Assembly (NCBI GenBank): GCA_002709225.1
Contig: PAQH01000061.1
Coordinates: forward strand, 1 to 37,529
Length of the DNA stretch: 37,529 nt
From: Planctomycetaceae bacterium
GTDB lineage: Bacteria > Planctomycetota > Planctomycetia > Pirellulales > Pirellulaceae
Reading direction: 5' to 3'
Below the pieces are notes generated by a model. It did not search any database and had not been told where the DNA came from. It saw only the letters and a program-made list of their open reading frames with translations. Positions 28,601 to 35,970 of this stretch are shown piece by piece; within the stretch, counting starts at the first letter, position 1; the number at the start of each line of letters is the position of its first letter. The translations under genes and the position numbers were made by a program.

Positions 28601-29250
28601 AGCGGTACTACAAACGCTGGCAAGGGCTGCCGATTGTGGTTGCCCGCGAATCGAGCGATCAGGCATTTCAGTTCACCTTGAAAGGCGAGCTTGCGCCGGG
28701 CCGCGTCTGGGTGACGCGGGGTGTTGACGGTGTTGAAGTGGCGCGGGCCTCACTCGGTGAACGGGAGACGATATTGTCAGTGGCGGCAGATGGTAAACCA
28801 AGCGAATACGTGTTGTGGATTGCTACCGACCACGACCGACCTCGGATTGAATTTCCCGTCAGTGACCTGGATCGCGAAGTGTTTGCCTGGCATTTACTGG
28901 TTTCCCGGCGCATGCAGGCGGTATTTTTCAAGACGCGGCACGATGCACAGCAGGCGGTGATCAACGTGGCTTTCGGATATGACGCCGGACAGGCTATGGT
29001 GTTACGAGCGGATGGTCGCGAAGTAGCCCGGGTGGCCGATGGCGAGATGGCCAAAGCACGCTGGAATGATCTGAAGTTTTCCGTGGGACCGGAACTGCGG
29101 GGGGAGTTGTTGCACTTTATCCATGGCCGCACCCATGATGAGACCGAGTTCTATCCCGCCGAGGGTATTGTCCCTTGGTTGTCACTCACCCCGGAACGCT
29201 ATTTTACGCCCCGAGTCACATTGGATCCCAGCGCGCATCCGGCTCCCTAG
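25621..29250 (+). CDS. Large exported PcRGLX/YetA-like protein (exo-rhamnogalacturonan lyase-like)
   Basis: 1209 residues from ATG 25621, where a signal peptide begins (VCRGLWALLLLANAGISPGA). The frame is open from ATG 25513, overlapping the DUF1552 stop, and also contains ATG 25573, so the true start is uncertain. Residues about 30-185 form an N-terminal beta-rich extension. From about 214 the PcRGLX/YetA N-terminal RIFT-barrel signature appears (GVPLPRGT, then LQIRVSSRWSPRGYVKWLLLDF, as landmark). A central beta-sandwich and an alpha/alpha-toroid-like part follow (NFGDRHSRWD, ANHHHGNPRTYWLLYLRSGD, HWHSGNRLYDYNNMSDYLF), then a C-terminal beta-domain of about 200 residues. The closest characterised relative I know of is the fungal exo-rhamnogalacturonan lyase of family PL26; the substrate here is unproven. 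Confidence 0.82.
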   Translation: MAVLVNRAVCRGLWALLLLANAGISPGASRETTSVTSRGAGPVHVRFSVPRTFKGRRLLWVDDLALAGQSARGGPASPAGRSHELQLRLDRKVYDSLDLTAQAVVRFAAGFPKGSRLDLAIWSAGIRVFHHQLAAAPGVATQALLFDLRELAMGSHELRVGMVRDGVVLARGVARFTLVPFAQGATRPSVSGSIPILIQPNTVAAGEHILTTGVPLPRGTALSAEHFKLMNLQGTRELPLQIRVSSRWSPRGYVKWLLLDFPGRVSADSVTTYRLHYGPRVARAAVPNPLRIEQDQDRIQVDTGPLRFSVRKRGFSFLDSASLNGEPLIDGSRITLTDEHGTVYEAAGDRDSRVVVEEAGPLRAVIAAHGWFVAAGQRTGKYSVRIHAYRGESFLRVFHTFVVTTPTKTLRYQNIALESHLTRAGRVLFGIAGAAPVPASGSHAYLVQESHDRLRVAEVREGREAQLAIARQSAGWVQSGSVGVAVRDIWQNFPKELEVENQTMRVHLWPRHDVPVRHPPDVVSARDIHMLWFAHEGQLLDFSIPRAYAQFHDKADAHTHEFYYIPAAIKNQSDEALGIAKTHEMVWSFGAAAAETRRRCAVSGQDIGCLPSTKWIGESGAVGMLHPVDHERFPDVEMALSRHFDWLQRSTEYMQDYGMWNFGDRHSRWDPANKRVPVNRTWANHHHGNPRTYWLLYLRSGDPKYLTAARRQALHLMDVDICHYSTPQYEAKGYPVGKISGALCDYKGLVHWHSGNRLYDYNNMSDYLFYDYYLTGYQRGVDVARETADAVARFPRGGNRGRDGEGPLASLCFLYEATWDARLLPQLQTYVASLLESQTNAEHELGPGAFPGWAGYAPWLPRYIHLTRDPVAIRSLERWCDFVTDNAFFGSGGALWHDLTEGYRLFGKRKYLSKGVAEMKLMLSDQFLQPNHFYDGFFTPALTLTGGYFSQRMPGFLAALASAEGSVRPRYGISYYAPGMIPMWVHRKSHYASKRYYKRWQGLPIVVARESSDQAFQFTLKGELAPGRVWVTRGVDGVEVARASLGERETILSVAADGKPSEYVLWIATDHDRPRIEFPVSDLDREVFAWHLLVSRRMQAVFFKTRHDAQQAVINVAFGYDAGQAMVLRADGREVARVADGEMAKARWNDLKFSVGPELRGELLHFIHGRTHDETEFYPAEGIVPWLSLTPERYFTPRVTLDPSAHPAP

Positions 29251-29317
29251 CGGGTTGCCTCATTCCTCGTGCACAGCTGGGGCCGGTGGTGCGCATGGAA
29301 GGCAAACGACAACGCCG

Positions 29318-29656
29318 TCAGCCGAGAGGTGAATAGTCGGTGGGGTCGAGAAATTCGGATTCCACCTTCGCGACGATTGGCCCAGCCTCCTCCGAGGCTG
29401 CTTTGGCTGTTTGCCAATCAGGGTCATCACGGAAGGCCTGCCAGCTTTGGTCTGCTGCCTGCCGATCAGGATACGAAAGCAGATAGACAAGACGTTCGCT
29501 GGCAGCCGTGGGATCCTGAGGAACCCAGAACCCGACGATCCCGATTCCGTGGCGGGAGAATAGATCACATGTGTGATCCCGGAAGCGGGCATGTAGTGCT
29601 TCCATGCGGCCGGGTACGGCATGGTAAATACGCATTTCAAAAGCGCGTTGTGACAT
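29318..29656 (-). CDS. NIPSNAP family protein
   Basis: 112 residues from ATG 29656, with GGAG about seven bases upstream on the minus strand. The frame is open further upstream to 29806, but that part has no family similarity. NIPSNAP landmarks are FEMRIYHAVPGRMEALHARF at 6-25 (landmark), HGIGIVGFWVP, LVYLLSYPDRQAADQSWQAF and a C-terminal FLDPTDYSPL. The fold is a ferredoxin-like dimeric alpha/beta barrel; the biochemical role is unknown in bacteria. It lies 146 bases downstream of the aminotransferase gene on the same strand and converges with the lyase-like gene across a 67-base gap. Confidence 0.87.
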   Translation of the reverse strand: MSQRAFEMRIYHAVPGRMEALHARFRDHTCDLFSRHGIGIVGFWVPQDPTAASERLVYLLSYPDRQAADQSWQAFRDDPDWQTAKAASEEAGPIVAKVESEFLDPTDYSPLG

Positions 29657-29802
29657 CACGAATCTCCGCAAGAGGGTCGTTTTTTTCTCGAACGTCCATT
29701 CTGCCGCCTGGCGCGGCCTTCGTCTATGCACCCCGTCTGGCCACCGCGGATTGGCTGAGTCGGAAATCGCTAGTGAGGTGCAGTGATCTGCGCTCCGGCA
29801 GA

Positions 29803-30999
29803 TCATGCGGCCGGTTCCGACTGAAGGATCCGCAGCGCAGCGACGAGTTGATCGATCTCTGTTTCGAGGAGGAAAAAAGGCAGGCTGATCCGCAAGCCCT
29901 GACGGGTATGTGGCAGCGGTTTGACGATCATGTTCCAGCGGCGCCGGAGCTGACGGGCCAGAGACTCACCGGTCCAGCCGGCAAGTTCGCAGGCGACCAG
30001 TGCAGCTGACCGGTCAGCCTCGACCGGGGTCAGCAGCGAGACTCCGTCGAGCTTTCGCAGTTGCTGTTTCAATCGAGTTGCCAGCAGTGCGGTGCGCTGT
30101 TCGATCGTTGACAGGCCGATCCTTTGCAGCCATTCGGCGGCGGTGGCCCAGGCATGGATCAGTGGCCACGACCAGGGTCCGTACTGAAATCGTTCGGCGG
30201 TGTTTCGCAGGACATACGCATCCCGCTCAAAGTCCAGCGATTGCTCGCTGCGTCCTCCCGCGTAGGTAATGGCCAATCGGTGCTGGCTGGTCTGACGGGC
30301 GTAAAGCAGTCCTGATGCGTAAGGGGCGTACATCCACTTGTAGGAGAGGATGCCCGCAAAGTCGCAACCCATTCCCGGTAGATCGAGTTCAAACAGGCCG
30401 GCCGAATGCGCCACATCGACAAAAGTCAGCGCGCCCCGCTGTCGCGCGATACGACATAGGTCGTGTAGGGGAAGTCGATACCCGAGGTCGGTGGTTACGT
30501 GACTCAACGCGACCAGCCGGGTGCGGTCGGACAGACAATCTTGCAGTGCCGCGAGCTGTTGATCCGGAGCGGACAAGAGAGGGAGCTTGACGACACGTAT
30601 TGCGTACCGATCGCGCAGATGCAGGGTCGGCAGTAGCAAGGCGGCTTCTTCGTCCTGGCTGATGATGATTTCGTCTCCGGGTTGCCAATCCAACCCCCGC
30701 AGGACGGTCTGGTATGCCTCGCTCACGCCACGCATCAATGCCAGCTCACGCGGGTCTACGGCAAAGAACGCAGCCAAGCATTGCATCGTGCTCCGCCGCC
30801 GCTCATATTCTTCATCCGGATACAGGATGTGCAGGGGGCCCCGATCGAGTAACTCGCGCATGAGCCGAGCATGTTCACCGGCGATGCAGGCAGGAGTAAT
30901 ACTGACTCCACCGTTCTGGAACCAGGTGTATTTGTCAAGCGCAGGAAACTCGCGACGAATAGCGTGTACGTCGACTGGGGGCGACGGGTTATTGGACAC
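29803..30999 (-). CDS. PLP-dependent class V aminotransferase/epimerase-like protein
   Basis: 398 residues from GTG 30999, which has GGAG seven bases upstream and lies inside the last codons of the preceding M20 gene (11-base overlap). A GTG directly before it (31002) is also possible. The long frame upstream to 31251 is a shadow of the M20 gene. PLP-binding residues by family pattern are D195 and H198 (FVDVAHSAG) and the Schiff-base lysine K221 (SYKWMYAPYASG). Other landmarks are RGVSEAYQTVLRGLDWQPGDEI (landmark) and ALSHVTTDLGYRLPL. It resembles the isopenicillin-N-epimerase/cysteine-desulfurase-like branch of class V enzymes. The real substrate is unknown. Translational coupling with an amidohydrolase-type peptidase suggests amino acid or dipeptide metabolism. 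Confidence 0.87.
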   Translation of the reverse strand: MSNNPSPPVDVHAIRREFPALDKYTWFQNGGVSITPACIAGEHARLMRELLDRGPLHILYPDEEYERRRSTMQCLAAFFAVDPRELALMRGVSEAYQTVLRGLDWQPGDEIIISQDEEAALLLPTLHLRDRYAIRVVKLPLLSAPDQQLAALQDCLSDRTRLVALSHVTTDLGYRLPLHDLCRIARQRGALTFVDVAHSAGLFELDLPGMGCDFAGILSYKWMYAPYASGLLYARQTSQHRLAITYAGGRSEQSLDFERDAYVLRNTAERFQYGPWSWPLIHAWATAAEWLQRIGLSTIEQRTALLATRLKQQLRKLDGVSLLTPVEADRSAALVACELAGWTGESLARQLRRRWNMIVKPLPHTRQGLRISLPFFLLETEIDQLVAALRILQSEPAA

Positions 31000-32164
31000 C
31001 ACAGTACTCCATCGCAGCCAAGGCGTAGACGCGTGCCGCCGATTGGAGGCGTTGAATCGAGACGTTTTCGATGTCAGCATGCGCTGTTTCATTACTGGGG
31101 CCATAGTAAATCGTGGGCACACCACTGCCGTGGACGTAGAGGTTGGCGTCACCCACGATCCGTTTGCCGACGACTTCCGCTTCGGTCGCGGTGACCTGGC
31201 GATGCGCGGTGGCGACTGCCTCGACCAGGGGGTCGTCACCTGGAGTCTCAAAGGGTTCGCGTTGGTGTTCCATTGATACGTTCGCGCGAAGTCCTCCCTT
31301 CCTCGCGATGGGATCGATCAACGCCCGCAGTTCTTCCAGCACGGTTTCGGCTTGTCGGCCCGGTGCCCAGCGGCGGGTACCCGTCAGTTTGCAGGTCTGT
31401 GGAATGCGGTTGAAGTAGTCACCGGCCTGGACAATCCCCAGATCGATCCGCTCGGGACCCGCCAGTGGATGCACTAGACCCTGGTCAAGTTCCTGTTGAA
31501 ACGTATCGAAGCGCGCCAGTGTTTCTCCCAGGAATCGCAGCGGATTGTCGCCAAACGGTACGTATTGCGTATGGGTTCCGCCACGCTCGGATTCGAGGGC
31601 GATTGTGAAGACCATCGACCCCATACTCATAATCCACAGCGCGTCCGGTCCCTCGACGATAAGAATCCGATCACAGCTGATGCGACCCTGATTCAGGTCC
31701 TCGATCATTGCCAGTGGTCCGTCTTTTTTCGCCTCGGGTTCTTCGTGCCCGACGACGGCGGTGAGTAACAAATCACCTTGTAATCGGACGTTGGCCAATT
31801 GCAACCCACGGACTGCCGCCAGGATTGCTGCCATGCCACCTTTCATGTCCGTGGTACCACGTCCGTAGAGAAGATCGCCTTCTTGATACACCGGTTGCTG
31901 GTTTTGGTTGGGAATGGTGTCGAGGTGGCCATTCAACATCAACGTTGGTCCGCCACCCGTGCCGGACAGACGGGCGTAGAGGTTGTTGCGGCCGGGGGTG
32001 ACTTCCCGTACCTGAACCTCCAGTCCCAGCGCAAGCAGTTGTTGCTCGTACAGCTGGCACACCTGTTGCTCGTGGAGCGTGACGCTTGGTACCCGTACCA
32101 GCTGCAGGGTTTCTTCCGCGATCCAAGATCCGCTGATCTGATCGATTACCTGGTCAATCTTCAT
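30989..32164 (-). CDS. M20 family metallopeptidase / ArgE-DapE-type deacylase
   Basis: 391 residues from ATG 32164; ATG 32203 would give 404 residues and has a slightly better spaced GGA, so the start is not settled. Metal ligands by family pattern are H80 (NGHLDT), D106 (GTTDMKGG), E141/E142 (GHEEPE), E171 (VEGPD) and a C-terminal histidine in NETAHAD. The dimerisation-domain motif RGGTHTQYVPFGDNPL is present with H198. This fits a cytoplasmic two-zinc deacylase or dipeptidase of the ArgE/DapE/ACY1 group. The open frame continues upstream to 32683, but that part overlaps the divergent cytochrome gene and is not coding. The aminotransferase gene starts inside its 3' end. Confidence 0.88.
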   Translation of the reverse strand: MKIDQVIDQISGSWIAEETLQLVRVPSVTLHEQQVCQLYEQQLLALGLEVQVREVTPGRNNLYARLSGTGGGPTLMLNGHLDTIPNQNQQPVYQEGDLLYGRGTTDMKGGMAAILAAVRGLQLANVRLQGDLLLTAVVGHEEPEAKKDGPLAMIEDLNQGRISCDRILIVEGPDALWIMSMGSMVFTIALESERGGTHTQYVPFGDNPLRFLGETLARFDTFQQELDQGLVHPLAGPERIDLGIVQAGDYFNRIPQTCKLTGTRRWAPGRQAETVLEELRALIDPIARKGGLRANVSMEHQREPFETPGDDPLVEAVATAHRQVTATEAEVVGKRIVGDANLYVHGSGVPTIYYGPSNETAHADIENVSIQRLQSAARVYALAAMEYCGVQ

Positions 32165-32406
32165 TTGATTTGAGCGATCCTGATTGAGGGCCACTAGCGC
32201 CATGTGAATCCGTGACCGGGGATCCACAACCTCGACCACCGAAGCACTCCGAGAGGTTGGCAGCGCGCCGATCCAGTAACCATAATAGGGTCTGTGTGCC
32301 TCACTGGAAGCGCACCCGGGTGAATTGCCAGACCTGCTGAGAGACTGCTCTCGTGCCTCATGCAGGCCTCGTTCAGGCTGGCGCTGCGAGTGTCCCTGGG
32401 TGTCCG

Positions 32407-32412
32407 TATAAT
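32407..32412 (+). promoter_or_regulatory. -10 box for DUF1549/DUF1553 gene
   Basis: A perfect TATAAT lies 20 bases before ATG 32433, in the 229-268 base region between the divergent M20 and cytochrome genes. No recognisable -35 was found at 16-18 bases, so the promoter would need an activator or another sigma factor. With a start so close, the 5' leader would be only about 14 bases. Confidence 0.45.
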
Positions 32413-32432
32413 GGGCTAAACAGGTAACCACG

Positions 32433-35400
32433 ATGCATGCTGTTGTCCGCAATTCGTTTTCTGCTGGGCCCGACCGACGAGGTCGTGCTGGGTGCTGGCA
32501 GCGCGTTTTTTTCTGGCGCTCGAGAATCATTCGGCAGGTGGTACTGGTGGTCGGATGGATGGCCTCGGGTTGGTCGGTGTCCGCTGCCGATCGCGGTGCG
32601 TTTTTCGAACGCAAGGTTCGCCCACTGCTGGTTGCCCACTGTGGCGATTGCCATGGCGCCACAGATCCGAAAAGTAAACTCAACTTGACTTCGGTGGCTG
32701 GAATTGTTGCGGGTGGCGCGTCCGGACCGGTGTTCGTTCCTGGAAACTTGCAGCAGAGCCGCTTGATAAGAGTTGTGCGCTACAACGCAAAACCCAAAAT
32801 GCCACCGGAAGAAAAGTTGTCTGTGGATCAGATCGCGATTCTGGAACAGTGGGTTCGAGAAGGTGCCGTATTTCCCCAGTCAGCGGCGATACCAGGCAGA
32901 CCCACTGATTCCGGAGGTTTTGCCATCACCGACCACGATCGTCAGTGGTGGTCGTTCCGGCCTGTGACAAAGCGCCTGCCACCTCATGTTCGGCATGCGG
33001 CCCGCGCGCGGACTGCCGTCGATGCGTTCGTGTTACGAAAACTCGAAGCGCAGGGATTGGAGTTCTCGCCGGATGCCGAACGGCTCACCCTCGTCCGACG
33101 TGTGGCGTTTGATCTGGTGGGGCTGCCGCCGACCCAGCGGCAGGTACAGAGGTTTATCAACGACGTGCGGCCGGATGCCTACGAGCGGTTGATTGATCGT
33201 CTGCTGGCTTCACCTCACTACGGTGTGCGCTGGGGTCGCCATTGGCTGGATACAGTGCGTTATGCCGATACCAATGGCGGAGGTTTTGACTATGTCTATC
33301 CACACGCCTGGCACTACCGGGACTACGTCGTTGATGCATTTAACCAGGACTGGCCTTACGATCGGTTTCTGGTCGAACAGCTGGCGGGTGATTTGCTCCC
33401 GAGTGCCCAGGATCCAGAGCGGTATGTCGAGGGGCTCAAGGCAACTGGCTTGCTCACACTGGCGCCCAAAGGGCTTGGTATGCAGGACAAGGAGCAAATG
33501 ATCCTCGACGTGGTGGATGACCAGATCGATGTGCTGGGTCGCGCCTTGCTGGGGCTTACCTTGTCATGCGCCAGATGCCACGATCACAAATTCGATCCAC
33601 TGGCAACGACCGACTATTACGCGTTGGCAGGTATTTTTCGCAGTACTCAGACATTGTTGGATACGGACAAGAATCCCTCTTATTGGCCGGAACGTGCGTT
33701 GGAATCGCCGGCGGTGACGACCGCTCGTCGAGCGAATCGAGAACGTGCGACTGCCATTGCCAAGGAAATCGCCGCTGCCAAGTTGCAAGCTGGCAAGCAG
33801 GTGTTGGGTGAGGTACGGCAGCGTTTGCCCGAGTATCTTCTGGCGGCCGCTAGGATCCGTATTGCCAGAGCCCACGCCACGGCGGTAGCCCATTGGCCGT
33901 TCGATACCCCGCGCGACGCGGTGGTAAACGCAACCGCCGGTCCTGCCGGCAAGCTGTCGAATCTCAAAGACGCCCCTGGTCCGCGGCCGACCTATACCCC
34001 AGGGCGTCTGGGGCAGGCTTTGCAGTTTACAGGTCGGGGCGACGTGGTGGACTTTACACCAGAGAACCTTCCACCGGTTGAGTTGGGCACAGCGACCGAC
34101 TTTACCGTATCGCTTTGGTTACGGCTTCCTGAGGGTTACGTACCCCGCACGGCTGATTCGATCGTGGCCGTCACCTACCCAACCGCCATGTGGTTTATCG
34201 CGCTGCGCCCGGGGTCGTATCACGGCATCTATTTGCGGCACTACGACGGTAAACGGGCTGTTGACATCCAGCCGCAGAGCGATCAGTTACCCGTATTGAC
34301 CGATCGACGCTGGCACCACGTGGTGTTTACTTCGGACCGTGATGGCCAGGGGCGCGTCTTCCTAGATGGCCAGCAAGTCGGTGAAGTGTCGCTGGCCAAC
34401 GTCAGTCCCGCGGCGCAGTTCAGCGATGCCCAGAGCTTTTTGCTCGGTGCCAGTACGAACCAGTTTCGTGGCGAATTGGATGACATTGCGATTTGGGATC
34501 GCCTGCTGTCGCCAAGTGAGGTGGGGCGTCTGTTTGCGTCCGCCGCAGGCAACCGGAACGTGGCCCAAGTCGAACAGCAGTGGAGTGAGCGCCGAGGTGA
34601 CAACAAATCGAAGCCCGAGGCGTACTCCTACCAGCAGGCGGTCCAGCAAGGCTTCGTGCCGGGCGTACTACGCCAGCTGGTTGCGCGTTTGACGCAGGCC
34701 GCCGGAAACGACAAGTCGACGCTACATGCCCTGGTGGAGCAGCCGCTGCCATCGCTGCCTGCTGTTGAGAAGTTGCTGCAAGACAACGCGGACGTCATCA
34801 AGCAGCTGTTTAATGAACCCAAGTCGGGTGGGTTGGTGTTGGGTGATGATGCCGCCCCCTTCTATTCGTCAGTAGCGCGACAGCGGCTGGCAGATCTACA
34901 AGGGGCGGCTCGGGAAATCGAGCGGGCTCGTGTGCCGGAGCCGATTATGGGGATGGTTGCTTTTGATCGTAAACAGCCCGCTGATCTGCGGGTGCACATT
35001 GCGGGAGACCGCCAAAACCTGGGACCGGTCGTGCCACGCGGTGTTCCCCAGATCCTGCAGGCCGGCGCGCGGTTGGCGATCGAGCCCGACCAGAGCGGTC
35101 GCCTCGAATTGGCGACCTGGCTGACCGCTGAGACACATCCCCTGACTGCACGTGTATTCGTCAATCGCCTTTGGCAATGGCATTTTGGTGAGGGCATCGT
35201 GCGCACCACCGACAATTTTGGCCGTTTGGGAGAACTTCCATCGCACCCGGACTTGCTCGATTGGTTGGCGCGGCGATTGCTGGTGACTGACTGGTCAGTG
35301 AAGAGTCTGCACCGGCAGATCGTCTGCTCCTCGACCTATCGTCAGGCTTCCTCCTCGCGCCCCACCCATGCACAGCGGAAAGCGGACGGAATCGATTCGG

Positions 35401-35951
35401 GAAACCGTCTGTTATGGAGGATGAATCGTCGTCGGCTCGAAGGTGAAGTGCTGCGGGACGCGATGTTACGGGTAAGTGGGCAGCTGGACACGCAGTTCGG
35501 TGGAACGGTCAATACATGGAAGCCCAAGATGTTCAGCGTGGACGATGCCAACGTGGAGACCGCCAATTACGATACGCGCCGGCGCAGTATCTATTTGCCC
35601 GTGGTCCGTGGTGCGGCGGTCCAGGAGATGTTGCAGCTCTTCGACTTTGGTGATCCAAACTCGATTACAGCTCGTAGGAATGTGACCACAGTCCCGAACC
35701 AGGCCCTGTTTTTGATGAACAATACCTGGGTCAGGCAACAGGCGGAGCAGTTTGGCGAACGGGTAGTTGCCGAAGAGGAACGGGGCCTCGAACAACGCGT
35801 CCAGTATGCCTATCGACTGGCTCTGTCACGACTACCTACAGAGACAGAACAGGCACGGGCCATTGCCTTTCTTGGAGCGGGTCGGGCGTCGCAGTGGCGG
35901 CTGTTTTGCCAGATGTTGCTATGCCTAAATGAATTTGCATATATCGAATGA
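32433..35951 (+). CDS. Planctomycete cytochrome with DUF1549, LamG-like and DUF1553 domains
   Basis: 1172 residues from ATG 32433; AGG (32422-32424) sits eight bases upstream. A signal or anchor segment lies at about 35-52 (VVLVVGWMASGWSVSAA). Domains in order are: PSCyt1-type haem domain with CGDCH (70-74), DUF1549 at about 190-400 (FVLRKLEAQGLEF, WLDTVRYADTNGGG, LSCARCHDHKFDP with a second CxxCH at 379-383), a LamG/concanavalin-like domain at about 484-704 (ALQFTGRGDVVDF, FTVSLWLRLPE, RRWHHVVFT, LDDIAIWDRLLSPSEV), then DUF1553 at about 888-1150 (FVNRLWQWHFGEGIV, MNRRRLEGEVLRDAML). The architecture is typical of planctomycetes. The embedded lectin-like domain suggests carbohydrate binding, which is inferred. 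The DUF1501 partner starts 19 bases after the stop. Confidence 0.93.
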   Translation: MHAVVRNSFSAGPDRRGRAGCWQRVFFWRSRIIRQVVLVVGWMASGWSVSAADRGAFFERKVRPLLVAHCGDCHGATDPKSKLNLTSVAGIVAGGASGPVFVPGNLQQSRLIRVVRYNAKPKMPPEEKLSVDQIAILEQWVREGAVFPQSAAIPGRPTDSGGFAITDHDRQWWSFRPVTKRLPPHVRHAARARTAVDAFVLRKLEAQGLEFSPDAERLTLVRRVAFDLVGLPPTQRQVQRFINDVRPDAYERLIDRLLASPHYGVRWGRHWLDTVRYADTNGGGFDYVYPHAWHYRDYVVDAFNQDWPYDRFLVEQLAGDLLPSAQDPERYVEGLKATGLLTLAPKGLGMQDKEQMILDVVDDQIDVLGRALLGLTLSCARCHDHKFDPLATTDYYALAGIFRSTQTLLDTDKNPSYWPERALESPAVTTARRANRERATAIAKEIAAAKLQAGKQVLGEVRQRLPEYLLAAARIRIARAHATAVAHWPFDTPRDAVVNATAGPAGKLSNLKDAPGPRPTYTPGRLGQALQFTGRGDVVDFTPENLPPVELGTATDFTVSLWLRLPEGYVPRTADSIVAVTYPTAMWFIALRPGSYHGIYLRHYDGKRAVDIQPQSDQLPVLTDRRWHHVVFTSDRDGQGRVFLDGQQVGEVSLANVSPAAQFSDAQSFLLGASTNQFRGELDDIAIWDRLLSPSEVGRLFASAAGNRNVAQVEQQWSERRGDNKSKPEAYSYQQAVQQGFVPGVLRQLVARLTQAAGNDKSTLHALVEQPLPSLPAVEKLLQDNADVIKQLFNEPKSGGLVLGDDAAPFYSSVARQRLADLQGAAREIERARVPEPIMGMVAFDRKQPADLRVHIAGDRQNLGPVVPRGVPQILQAGARLAIEPDQSGRLELATWLTAETHPLTARVFVNRLWQWHFGEGIVRTTDNFGRLGELPSHPDLLDWLARRLLVTDWSVKSLHRQIVCSSTYRQASSSRPTHAQRKADGIDSGNRLLWRMNRRRLEGEVLRDAMLRVSGQLDTQFGGTVNTWKPKMFSVDDANVETANYDTRRRSIYLPVVRGAAVQEMLQLFDFGDPNSITARRNVTTVPNQALFLMNNTWVRQQAEQFGERVVAEEERGLEQRVQYAYRLALSRLPTETEQARAIAFLGAGRASQWRLFCQMLLCLNEFAYIE

Positions 35952-35970
35952 GAGGTGCAGGGAGAGTTTA

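Noticed and set aside
29269-30009. 246-codon open frame on the plus strand
   Set aside because: Runs opposite the NIPSNAP gene and the end of the aminotransferase gene, both with clear family motifs. The translated frame has none.
32165-32683. N-terminal extension of the M20 gene on the minus strand
   Set aside because: The extra part overlaps the divergent cytochrome gene and shows no M20 similarity. Internal ATGs at 32203 and 32164 fit the family N-terminus.
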